Program-made: the position numbers and the translations under genes
Shown here: one piece after another, positions 5,799 to 12,822 of the stretch
Layout: every line of letters begins with the position of its first letter
How positions within the stretch are numbered: the first letter of the stretch is position 1
Assembly: GCA_015259035.1 (NCBI GenBank)
Contig: JABZHC010000018.1
Coordinates: forward strand, 1-17,900
Reading direction: 5' to 3'
Length of the DNA stretch: 17,900 nucleotides
Origin: Atopobium sp.
Lineage (GTDB): Bacteria; Actinomycetota; Coriobacteriia; Coriobacteriales; Atopobiaceae
The notes under the pieces: model-generated
What the model was told of the DNA's origin: nothing
Database searches by the model: none
The model's input: the letters and a program-made list of their open reading frames with translations, nothing else

Positions 5799-7946
5799 GT
5801 GAAAGTTCGTATTGGAATCGACGTTGGCGGAACATTTACTGATGCTGTTGCCATCGACAATGATACGTACGAAATTATCGGCACGGTTAAAACACCTACC
5901 ACGCACACCGCTGAAGCGGGTGTCGCGGCAGGTATTGTGCAGGTGCTTCATGGTGTTATGGAGCAGCACAACATTAAGCCCGAAGATGTTGTCTTTATTG
6001 CTCACGGTACTACCCAAGCAACAAATGCCCTGCTTGAGGGTGATGTTGCGCAGGTTGGTATCGTAACGCTTGGCAGCGGCCTTCAGGGAGCTAAGAGTAA
6101 AAGTGATACTAACGTTGGCGATATTGAACTTGCTGCCGGTAAATTCCTGCGTACCAAAAATGCTTTTGTAGACACATCCTCCGACGTAGAAGCTGGTATT
6201 AAGAGCGCAATTGAACAGCTTTTCTCGGAAGGTTCAACTTCTTATGTTGCAGCCGAAGCATTTAGTGTAGATGATCCAACTAACGAGAACGCCGTAATTG
6301 CAGAATGCTCTGAGAGAGAAGTTCCTGCTACGGCTACAAATGACATTTCCAAGCTTTATGGCCTGGCTATTCGTACTCGTACAGCAGTTGTTAACGCTTC
6401 CATCATGCCTAAGATGCTTGAAGCTGCAAATATGACCGACAAGAGTATTCGTGAGGCCGGCATTGAGTCACCACTTATGGTTATGCGCTGTGATGGCGGT
6501 GTTATGACTGTTGATGAGGTTCGCCATCGCCCCATCCTGACCATTCTTTCTGGTCCTGCAGCTGGTGTAGCTGGCGCTTTGATGTATGAGAAGCTTACCG
6601 ATGGCCTGTTCTTTGAGGTTGGTGGCACTTCTACCGATATTTCTTGCGTTAAAGATGGCAAGGTTATGGTCAAATACGCAGAAGTTGGTGGCCACAAGAC
6701 GTACCTCTCGTCACTAGATGTGAGAACCGTTGGTATTGGTGGCGGTTCTATGGTGCAAATTTCTGATGGCAAGGCTGTAGATGTGGGACCTCGTTCTGCT
6801 CACATTGCCAACCTGGATTACGAGGTTTACACCGATGCAGAAAAAATTGTGAATCCACGCCTGGTTGCTGTTCGTCCTATGGATGGAGATCCTGAGTACG
6901 CAGCTATTGAGTGCGATGGTGGACTTCGCGTTTGTCTGACCATGGCTGGCGCTGCAAACCTTGCAGGCTTTGTTCCTGAAGGGGATTATGCATACGGCTC
7001 TGTTGAAGCTGCTCGTGCGGCATGGGCTCCTCTTGCAGAGAATATGGGCATGAGCGTTGAAGAAGCAGCAGCTCAGGTCCTTGCTTTTGCCGCAAAGAAG
7101 AACGGTGCTGTAGCAGAACAGCTTATGAAAGACTACGGCATGGACCCTCGCACAACCGTTTATGTTGGCGGTGGCGGCGGAGCTTCTACGGTAGTGCCAC
7201 ACTTGGCAAAGACCATGGGTCATACGTTCCGCATTGCTAAGAATGCACCTGTTATCTCTACCATTGGCGTTGCTCTTGCTATGGTCCGTGACATGGTTGA
7301 GCGCAGCGTTACCAACCCAACCGACGATGACATTGTTAGTGTCAGGCGTGAGGCAGAGGCTCGTGCTATCAAGATGGGTGCAGCTCCTGGAACCGTTGAG
7401 GTTACTGTTGAGGTTGATACCCAGCGCCATGTTGTCCGCGCAATTGCCGTTGGTGCTACTGAGCTGCGCAGTAAGGATGTTAACGCCACACGTCTGAGCG
7501 CGGATGAGCTTAAGAAACTTGTGGTAGAGAATCTTGGAGAGGGTGCAGAAAACGTTTCTGAGGTTGCTCACTCATCCGAGCTCTTTGCCTACACTGCAAC
7601 TACTACAGAAAAGAAGCTCTTTGGTCTTCTCACTAAAAAGCGCATTGCTCTTCGTCTTATTGATTCTGAGGGCGTAATTAGGCTCCAGCGTCCAAACGCC
7701 GAGGTGCTTCAAGAGACCATTAGCTCATGGCGCAAGGGTGTAACGGCACTGGTAGAGGACTTGACTGTATACAATGACGGTGGAGCCAATCTACCAAACG
7801 TCTATGTGGTAGTTGGAAAGCGCGTCATCGATCTGTCCGGAATGACTTCACTTGAGCAGATTTTGAGTCTTGCAGCAGTGGAGTTGGGTGGTTATCCATC
7901 TGACGAGCCTGTTATCATCGCTGCTACACTTCGTTTAGGCGATTAA
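5799..7946 (+). CDS. Hydantoinase/oxoprolinase family protein, A-subunit type (HyuA-like)
   Basis: A 715-residue cytosolic protein starting with GTG at 5799 behind GAGGAGGAAAC. The family (HyuA, oxoprolinase N-half, acetone and acetophenone carboxylase subunits) uses ATP to activate a carbonyl or amide, opening or carboxylating a small substrate. The ASKHA-fold marks are clear: DVGGTFTD at residues 8-15, HGTTQATNAL around residue 70, then in the middle domain LSGPAAGV, EVGGTSTDIS and VRTVGIGGGSMV. A further glycine-rich strand, YVGGGGGAS, lies around residue 455. The last 200 residues are not a part I recognise. HyuA normally needs a HyuB partner, and none is encoded nearby; the length also argues against a full A-B fusion, which is near 1,200-1,300 residues. 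It may act alone or with a distant partner. The next gene starts six bases after its stop. Confidence 0.85.
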   Translation: MKVRIGIDVGGTFTDAVAIDNDTYEIIGTVKTPTTHTAEAGVAAGIVQVLHGVMEQHNIKPEDVVFIAHGTTQATNALLEGDVAQVGIVTLGSGLQGAKSKSDTNVGDIELAAGKFLRTKNAFVDTSSDVEAGIKSAIEQLFSEGSTSYVAAEAFSVDDPTNENAVIAECSEREVPATATNDISKLYGLAIRTRTAVVNASIMPKMLEAANMTDKSIREAGIESPLMVMRCDGGVMTVDEVRHRPILTILSGPAAGVAGALMYEKLTDGLFFEVGGTSTDISCVKDGKVMVKYAEVGGHKTYLSSLDVRTVGIGGGSMVQISDGKAVDVGPRSAHIANLDYEVYTDAEKIVNPRLVAVRPMDGDPEYAAIECDGGLRVCLTMAGAANLAGFVPEGDYAYGSVEAARAAWAPLAENMGMSVEEAAAQVLAFAAKKNGAVAEQLMKDYGMDPRTTVYVGGGGGASTVVPHLAKTMGHTFRIAKNAPVISTIGVALAMVRDMVERSVTNPTDDDIVSVRREAEARAIKMGAAPGTVEVTVEVDTQRHVVRAIAVGATELRSKDVNATRLSADELKKLVVENLGEGAENVSEVAHSSELFAYTATTTEKKLFGLLTKKRIALRLIDSEGVIRLQRPNAEVLQETISSWRKGVTALVEDLTVYNDGGANLPNVYVVVGKRVIDLSGMTSLEQILSLAAVELGGYPSDEPVIIAATLRLGD

Positions 7947-7952
7947 ACTCAC

Positions 7953-8588
7953 ATGCAGAACGTAGATCATCCTTTGGCGAGAAAATCGGTGAACCTTGAA
8001 GCGGAGTCTAATGTTGGCTCTGCTTCAAGGTTTCCGTTCCCAACTCGTGAGCTTGCACGTAAAGAGCTCTCGTGGGATCGCTTTGCTGCTCGAATTCCTG
8101 AAGAGGATAAAGAGCGCGTAATTGATTTGGCTTGGTCAAAGGGTGAGCACGCTGCGCATATGGTGTTTGAAGAATCAAACGGTCAAAGTGATTTCTTTAA
8201 AATCTGCAAAGATGCAGGCATGACAATTATCAAAAAAGATATTGATTGCGTGTATGGTAACCAGCGTTATTTCAGCGATTATGTTTCTGGTACAAAAGAA
8301 ATCACGCTCTATGAGCAGTCGTGTGCGCTGTGGGCAAAGCAAAATCAACTTGAGCTGCATGAAGCTCAAAACCTCATTCTGATGCATGAGTTTTTCCATG
8401 TCTTGGAGACGACGCGACTTGGATTAACCAGCAAAGAATACACCGTTCCGCTTATTACTATTGGTCCTTGTAAGCTGGGAAAAACAGGCATTCACGCACT
8501 ATCTGAAATTGCAGCACATGCGTTCACCAATACTTACTACGAATTGCTACATAACATTTCTGGCACAGGAGGAAACAATGAATCATAA
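7953..8588 (+). CDS. Putative zincin-like metalloprotein (HExxH), unknown function
   Basis: A 211-residue soluble protein with no signal peptide. The segment LILMHEFFHVLE places the zinc-binding HExxH at His145, Glu146 and His149, and HALSEIAAHAF supplies Glu185 as a plausible third ligand, a gluzincin-like arrangement recalling ImmA/IrrE-type proteins. Upstream, the segment ending in KEITLYEQS resembles the strand that precedes the active helix in such folds. I know no named family for it. ATG 7953 has only a weak ribosome binding site and lies six bases after the hydantoinase stop, so translation is likely coupled; GTG at 7989 is a possible alternative start. Its 3' end overlaps the next gene by 11 bases and contains that gene's AGGAGG. 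It may be a protease, a maturation factor for the hydantoinase, or an enzyme that uses the zinc for small-molecule hydrolysis. Confidence 0.75.
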   Translation: MQNVDHPLARKSVNLEAESNVGSASRFPFPTRELARKELSWDRFAARIPEEDKERVIDLAWSKGEHAAHMVFEESNGQSDFFKICKDAGMTIIKKDIDCVYGNQRYFSDYVSGTKEITLYEQSCALWAKQNQLELHEAQNLILMHEFFHVLETTRLGLTSKEYTVPLITIGPCKLGKTGIHALSEIAAHAFTNTYYELLHNISGTGGNNES

Positions 8589-9957
8589 AGAGATTACCTG
8601 GAACAACCTACAGATTCCTGTTGTTGGAAGTTTTGATGTAGTTATTATTGGCGGCGGCGTCTCTGGCTCTGCTTGTGGAATTCGTTGTGTAAATGAGGGT
8701 CTTTCTACCCTTATTGTGGACAAGTCAAATCTGCTTGGAGGCTCTGCTACACGAGCGCTTGTGTGCCCCATGATGCCTTCGTATGTCCGTCATCTACCTG
8801 TGCTATCTGCTATTGAACAGCAGCTCTTGGCTTCAGGCGACGCTACGCGCGACGACTACACTACTATGATTTGGTTTGCTCCTGAGCGCTTGGGAGAAGT
8901 GTATGAGCAGCTCTATACCACTAAAGGTGGACAAATTCTTTACGATACATCGCTTGTAGCTGCAGTTTTGTCTGATGCAGATGACGAGAAAACCATCACA
9001 CATGTTATTCTCGCCTCAACAGAAGGTTTAATCGCAGTAGCTGCTCAAACATGGATTGACGCATCGGGTGACGCGGTTTTATCTAGAGCTGCTGGTGTTC
9101 CAGTTGCAGCCGGTGATGAGGACGGCATAAATCAGGTTTGCAGCCTGCGTTTTACTATGGGCGGAATTGATGTTGAGCGCTATAGGGAGTATGTGCTCTC
9201 ACTTGATGATCACTTCTCGCCATTGGTTGAAGGATATTTCTTCGAGTCCGCAATGGTTGCGGGGAAGAATTTTAAGTTAGAGCCAAAATTCCGTGAAGGA
9301 ATTGAAGCGGGCATTCTTGAAGAGGAGGACTTGCGCTATTACCAGATTTTCTCGCTTCCTGGAAAGCCTGGTTGCATGGCGCTGAACTGTCCACATATTG
9401 CAAGCATGCGTACAAACACCTCGGGAGCGGCGCGTTCTAATGCAACAGTTGAGGCGCATGCGCGCATACGTCGATTGGTAACGTTTTTGCAGCGTATGAT
9501 GCCTGGATTTGAGCAAAGCTACCTTATGGAGCAGGCTTCATTGTTGGGTGTTCGTGAGAGCTGGCGTGTTGAAGGCCAGACCATGCTGACCGAAGAGGAC
9601 TACGTCAACCAGGCTCGATTTGATGACGGTCTTGTTCGCGGCGATTGGTACATTGACGTTCACTCCAATAAGGGCGGACTCTTCCACAAAAACACCTACA
9701 AGCAGGGTGACTATTACGAGATTCCATTCCGGTCGATGGTCACCAAACACATCAATAACCTAGGCGTTATTGGTCGCTGCATCTCTACGACGTTTTTGAT
9801 GCAGGCAAGTGTTCGCATTATTCCAACGGTCACCGATATGGGTGACGCTATGGGCACCGCATGTGCTCTGGCTAAACAGACGTCAACACCACTCGCTCAG
9901 TTGGATGGCGTAGCGGTCCGTGCTGAAGTTGAACAAATGAAACCGGTGAATTCATAA
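8578..9957 (+). CDS. FAD-dependent oxidoreductase (PF12831-like)
   Basis: A 459-residue flavoprotein. ATG 8578 follows AGGAGG at 8567-8572. A longer reading frame runs back into the upstream gene but has no start signal. The N-terminus is a Rossmann FAD site: FDVVIIGGGVSGSACGI with GGGVSG at residues 25-30 and the ribose-binding acidic residue Asp48 in LIVDKS, then LLGGSATRALVCPM. In the PF12831 family this last stretch often carries a Cys near the flavin, and Cys63 is present here. Near the C-terminus LGVIGRCISTTFLMQASVRI and a TVTDMGDAMGTACALA stretch fit the closing FAD-contact region. It has no signal peptide. It is the last gene of the transporter-hydantoinase group and would oxidise or reduce an intermediate. 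The electron acceptor is unknown. tRNA-Val begins 46 bases later. Confidence 0.85.
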   Translation: MNHKEITWNNLQIPVVGSFDVVIIGGGVSGSACGIRCVNEGLSTLIVDKSNLLGGSATRALVCPMMPSYVRHLPVLSAIEQQLLASGDATRDDYTTMIWFAPERLGEVYEQLYTTKGGQILYDTSLVAAVLSDADDEKTITHVILASTEGLIAVAAQTWIDASGDAVLSRAAGVPVAAGDEDGINQVCSLRFTMGGIDVERYREYVLSLDDHFSPLVEGYFFESAMVAGKNFKLEPKFREGIEAGILEEEDLRYYQIFSLPGKPGCMALNCPHIASMRTNTSGAARSNATVEAHARIRRLVTFLQRMMPGFEQSYLMEQASLLGVRESWRVEGQTMLTEEDYVNQARFDDGLVRGDWYIDVHSNKGGLFHKNTYKQGDYYEIPFRSMVTKHINNLGVIGRCISTTFLMQASVRIIPTVTDMGDAMGTACALAKQTSTPLAQLDGVAVRAEVEQMKPVNS

Positions 9958-10003
9958 TTGCCGCCGAAGAATTGTGGAAGCTGTGATAAACTTCTACAGT
10001 CAC

Positions 10004-10079
10004 GGGCGATTGGCGCAGCGGCTAGCGCAGGTGCTTTACACGCACAAGGCCGGGAGTTCAAATCTCTCATCGCCCACCA
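10004..10079 (+). tRNA. tRNA-Val (anticodon TAC)
   Basis: A full cloverleaf can be drawn by eye: acceptor GGGCGAT/ATCGCCC, D stem GCGC/GCGC, anticodon stem GGTGC/GCACA with loop TTTACAC and anticodon TAC, five-base variable loop, and T arm GGGAG-TTCAAAT-CTCTC. The CCA end is encoded in the DNA. The outermost anticodon-stem pair is a G-A mismatch (27-43). An extended -10-like TGTGATAAA lies just upstream at 9982-9990. A terminator with a U-run follows directly. Confidence 0.95.
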
Positions 10080-10088
10080 TGGAACCTC

Positions 10089-10120
10089 ACGCGGCGCCCT
10101 CGGGTGTCGCGTTTTTTCTT
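10089..10120 (+). terminator. Rho-independent terminator of tRNA-Val
   Basis: ACGCGGCGCC at 10089-10098 pairs with GGTGTCGCGT at 10103-10112 (two G-U pairs) around the tetraloop CTCG, followed by six T. It ends immediately before the rph ribosome binding site, so rph must be expressed by read-through or from a promoter that I cannot see. Confidence 0.8.
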
Positions 10121-10129
10121 AGGAGTGCA

Positions 10130-10984
10130 ATGAATAACCAGGTAGAAAGCGCATTTTCTGGCGAGAAACCAGCGCAGACCGATGCCGCCGCGCAGACCGA
10201 CGCCGCCACGCAGGTCGACACCGACGCGCAGTCCGACGCCGCGCAGACCGGCGCCGACACGCAGGTCGCGCGCTCGTTTGACCGCGCGTGGGACCAGATG
10301 CGCCCCGTCACCCTCGAGCGCAACGTTATGAAGAACGCCGACGGATCGTGCCTGGTTACGTTTGGCGACACGCGCGTCCTGTGCACCGCTACCGTCGAAG
10401 AGGGCGTTCCCGCCTGGCGCCGCAGTTCTCGCGCGGGTTGGGTCACGGCCGAATATGCCATGCTACCTGCGTCGACTAACCGCCGCACCAAGCGAGAGCG
10501 CGCCAACCGCAAGGGTCGCTCCATGGAGATTGAGCGCCTGATCGGCCGCTCGTTGCGCTCCGTTGTTGACCTCAACCGCCTGGGCGAGTTCACCATCACG
10601 CTGGACTGCGACGTCCTTCAGGCAGACGGCGGCACTAGAACTGCAAGTATCACCGGTGCTTGGGTGGCACTTCACGACGCCCTCTACTCACTTGTCGAGA
10701 AGGACATTCTCCCCAGACTCCCTCTTACAGGTCAGGTAGCCGCGATTTCTATGGGCTATGTGAATGGCAAGCCGCTGCTGGACCTTGACTATCCCGAGGA
10801 TTCTCATGCTGACATTGACATGAACCTTGTTGGAACAGAAACTGGACAGATAATTGAAGTACAAGGAACAGGCGAGGGCGGTCCGTTTGATCGAGAGCAA
10901 CTCAATCAGCTGCTCGATCTTGGTCAAGCCGGCATCGCCCACCTTGTTGACCTGCAAAATCAAGTGACAGGATTTAGGGAGTAA
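10130..10984 (+). CDS. rph: Ribonuclease PH with repetitive N-terminal extension
   Basis: RNase PH is a phosphorolytic 3'-to-5' exoribonuclease that trims tRNA 3' ends and acts as a hexamer in the cytosol. The canonical protein starts at about residue 48 with RSFDRAWDQMRPVTLERN. GSCLVTFGDTRVLCTATVEE, a basic substrate region with NRKGRSMEIERLIGRSLRSV, and the metal-binding LDLDYPEDSHADIDMN all match the family. The ATG at 10130 behind AGGAG yields 284 residues, about 40-45 more than usual. The extra part is an Ala/Gln/Thr/Asp-rich stretch made of 18-bp in-frame repeats; no other ATG lies between it and the core. It follows a tRNA gene and precedes rdgB by two bases, a common rph-rdgB pairing. 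The function is confident; the extension is unexplained and probably disordered. Confidence 0.93.
   Translation: MNNQVESAFSGEKPAQTDAAAQTDAATQVDTDAQSDAAQTGADTQVARSFDRAWDQMRPVTLERNVMKNADGSCLVTFGDTRVLCTATVEEGVPAWRRSSRAGWVTAEYAMLPASTNRRTKRERANRKGRSMEIERLIGRSLRSVVDLNRLGEFTITLDCDVLQADGGTRTASITGAWVALHDALYSLVEKDILPRLPLTGQVAAISMGYVNGKPLLDLDYPEDSHADIDMNLVGTETGQIIEVQGTGEGGPFDREQLNQLLDLGQAGIAHLVDLQNQVTGFRE
10172..10273 (+). repeat. In-frame 18-bp tandem repeats encoding the RNase PH extension
   Basis: Six units lie at 10172-10189, 10190-10207, 10208-10225, 10226-10240 (15 bp), 10241-10258 and 10259-10273. The first two differ by a single T/C change (GCGCAGACCGAYGCCGCC). They encode AQTDAA, AQTDAA, TQVDTD, AQSDA, AQTGAD and TQVA. 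GC content is much higher than in the flanking genes. Confidence 0.85.
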
Positions 10985-10986
10985 CC

Positions 10987-11637
10987 ATGAGTCAAAACAG
11001 TGAAAATCAGGGTTCTAACGCTGTGACCTTTGATCCAAATACAACCGTGGTTGTTGCAACGGGCAATGCTCACAAACTTGTTGAGATTGAGGCAATCCTC
11101 TCCAAGGTAATGCCTGGTATGAGCTTTGTGGCTTTGGGCCAGCTGGGCGATTTCCCAGATCCAGAGGAGAACGGTCAGACGTTCCGCGATAACGCTCTAA
11201 TCAAGGCAATGGCTGCGCTTGACGAGGTAGATTGCGTAGCGGCCATTGCGGACGACTCCGGTATTTGCGTTGACGCTCTGGACGGAGCTCCTGGAATCTA
11301 TTCTGCTCGGTATGCTGGCGAGCATGGCAATGATGCTGCAAACAATCAGAAACTGCTGGCAGAGCTTGCCGACGTTGCTGATGAGGACCGTACTGCTCGC
11401 TTCCACTCCACTGTTGCTCTGGTCTACAGAGATGGATCCGTGCTGGTAGGAGAGGGCGATTGTGAGGGCGTTATCGGTCACGAGCCAAAGGGTCACAACG
11501 GCTTTGGCTACGATCCACTTTTTTGGCCAGAGGATGCTCCAGGTAAAACCATGGCAGAGCTTGAACCTGACGAGAAGAACGCTATCTCTCACCGTTTCCA
11601 CGCGCTGCAAAATCTTTCCAAGCAGATTCAGGGATAG
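10987..11637 (+). CDS. rdgB: RdgB/HAM1 family non-canonical purine NTP pyrophosphatase (XTP/dITP diphosphatase)
   Basis: A 216-residue cytosolic enzyme that hydrolyses dITP, ITP and XTP to monophosphates and pyrophosphate, keeping deaminated purines out of nucleic acids. The ATG lies two bases after the rph stop and uses GGGAG within the end of rph. Family marks are the nucleotide-binding VVATGNAHKLVEIEAIL near residue 20, the metal and catalytic segment AIADDSGICVDALDGAPG, IYSARYAGEHGND, the GHNGFGYDPLFW loop, and AISHRFHAL near the end, which is the conserved SHR motif. The N-terminus carries about 18 extra polar residues before the first strand. An 11-bp repeat array starts 10 bases after its stop, followed by a terminator. 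Confidence 0.94.
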   Translation: MSQNSENQGSNAVTFDPNTTVVVATGNAHKLVEIEAILSKVMPGMSFVALGQLGDFPDPEENGQTFRDNALIKAMAALDEVDCVAAIADDSGICVDALDGAPGIYSARYAGEHGNDAANNQKLLAELADVADEDRTARFHSTVALVYRDGSVLVGEGDCEGVIGHEPKGHNGFGYDPLFWPEDAPGKTMAELEPDEKNAISHRFHALQNLSKQIQG

Positions 11638-11647
11638 GCGACACCGA

Positions 11648-11763
11648 CAGCACGTCAGGTTGGCGTCAGCTTTGCGTCAAGTCCACGTCAGATTCTGGAC
11701 AGATAATTGCCGCCACGTCAGATTTGCGTCAAAATCGCGACAGATTAGCGACAGAATCACGCC
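11648..11763. repeat. Tandem array of degenerate 11-bp units after rdgB
   Basis: Consecutive 11-bp units ending in GTCAG, GTCAA or GACAG: CAGCACGTCAG, GTTGGCGTCAG, CTTTGCGTCAA, GTCCACGTCAG, ATTCTGGACAG, a broken 8-bp piece at 11703-11710, then CGCCACGTCAG, ATTTGCGTCAA, AATCGCGACAG, ATTAGCGACAG and a partial AATCACGCC. The first four bases of each unit vary and the last seven (GCGTCAG) are conserved. The array is non-coding and 10 bases from the rdgB stop. It resembles, in reverse orientation, the array at 13633-13731. Confidence 0.85.
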
Positions 11764-11776
11764 ATATAACAGGTCA

Positions 11777-11827
11777 AAACCGGTCATCGAGATATTTGTT
11801 CTTCTCGCCGACCGGTTACTTTTTTCT
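11777..11827 (+). terminator. Rho-independent terminator of the rph-rdgB transcript
   Basis: AAACCGGTC at 11777-11785 faces GACCGGTT at 11810-11817, with inner CGAG/CTCG pairing, and a U-tract follows at 11820-11825. It separates rdgB and its repeat array from nagB. Confidence 0.75.
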
Positions 11828-11880
11828 TTGCTTCAAATGTTAAACTAAATGTAACTGTGACTTCTGTCTTGGAGGAAAGC

Positions 11881-12615
11881 ATGAGGATTGTTCGCACCCG
11901 CGATTACGAGGACATGAGCAGAAAAGCTGCAAATGTCATTTCTGCACAAATTATTCTGAAGCCAAATTGCGTTCTTGGTCTGGCAACTGGTTCAACGCCA
12001 ATTGGTACGTATGCTCAGCTTGCTGACTGGTGCAAGAGGGGAGACCTGGATTTCTCGCAGGTTTCTACGTATAACCTTGACGAGTACCGCGGTCTTTCTC
12101 ACGACGATCCTCAGAGCTATCACTATTTCATGCGCAAAAACCTCTTTGACCTGGTAAATATTGATCTTGAGAATACCCATGTGCCCGACGGCTCTAATCC
12201 TGACGTCGAGGCAGCTTGCGCCGAGTACGATAGGCTTGTTGCTAAGGCTGGCTATCCTGACCTGCAGCTTCTTGGTATTGGTCACAACGGTCACATTGGC
12301 TTCAACGAGCCTGACGACCATTTCTCCAAGGGTACGCACTGCGTTGACCTCACCGAGAGCACTATTCAGGCAAATAGCCGACTGTTCGAGCGCATGGAGG
12401 ACGTCCCTCGTCAGGCTTACACCATGGGTACGCAGACTATCATGTTCGCGCGCAGCATTCTGATTGTCGCTAGCGGCGAGGACAAGGCTAAGGCTGTTTA
12501 CGACATGTGCTACGGCAACGTTTCGCCTCAGTGCCCAGCCTCTATCCTACAGCTTCATACTAACTGCACCGTTATTGCTGACGAGGCTGCCCTCTCGCTC
12601 TGCCCAGCTGAGTAA
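11881..12615 (+). CDS. nagB: Glucosamine-6-phosphate deaminase
   Basis: NagB converts glucosamine 6-phosphate to fructose 6-phosphate and ammonia, the last step of amino-sugar catabolism in the cytosol. The 244-residue length is standard. Visible marks are the phosphate-binding GLATGSTPIGTY (from residue 33), the catalytic TYNLDEYRG with Asp67, and GIGHNGHIGFNEP with His138 and Glu143. Asn in GHNGH, where E. coli has Asp, is usual in Gram-positive forms. The start is ATG 11881 behind GGAGGA; a GTG 24 bases upstream in frame has no ribosome binding site. There is no nagA or ROK gene next to it; it stands alone between two terminators. An 11-bp array follows within four bases of the stop, then a bidirectional terminator. 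Confidence 0.96.
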   Translation: MRIVRTRDYEDMSRKAANVISAQIILKPNCVLGLATGSTPIGTYAQLADWCKRGDLDFSQVSTYNLDEYRGLSHDDPQSYHYFMRKNLFDLVNIDLENTHVPDGSNPDVEAACAEYDRLVAKAGYPDLQLLGIGHNGHIGFNEPDDHFSKGTHCVDLTESTIQANSRLFERMEDVPRQAYTMGTQTIMFARSILIVASGEDKAKAVYDMCYGNVSPQCPASILQLHTNCTVIADEAALSLCPAE

Positions 12616-12618
12616 GAT

Positions 12619-12695
12619 CTGGTTGGTCCAAAAAGCATCCAAAAGGTATCCAAAGGGCATCTTGAAGGCTCTTTAAAAGCTTTAAATAGCATCTG
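12619..12695. repeat. Tandem array of degenerate 11-bp units after nagB
   Basis: Seven 11-bp units start three bases after the nagB stop: CTGGTTGGTCC, AAAAAGCATCC, AAAAGGTATCC, AAAGGGCATCT, TGAAGGCTCTT, TAAAAGCTTTA and AATAGCATCTG. Units 2-4 are the most alike. The sequence is unlike the GCGTCAG arrays near it, but the period is the same. Confidence 0.75.
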
Positions 12696-12705
12696 CCGAG
12701 AAAAC

Positions 12706-12738
12706 AAAACTCCCATTCAGGTGAATGGGAGTTTTTTT
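12706..12738. terminator. Bidirectional Rho-independent terminator between nagB and the convergent gene
   Basis: AAAACTCCCATTC at 12706-12718 pairs with GAATGGGAGTTTT at 12723-12735 around AGGT. Seven T follow on the + strand. On the - strand the stem is followed by TTTTGTTTTC, so it can end transcripts from both nagB and the gene at 12823-13557. Confidence 0.92.
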
Positions 12739-12822
12739 CTTGCAGTTTATGATATGTAAGCGTTGTATGTGCACGTTTAGTGGCGCTCCGCAAGTGCGCA
12801 TTTATTGGAGCTCCGAAAAATA

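Noticed and set aside
9974..10129. RNase PH starting upstream within tRNA-Val
   Set aside because: The frame crosses a complete tRNA and its terminator; ATG 10130 has AGGAG at the right distance.
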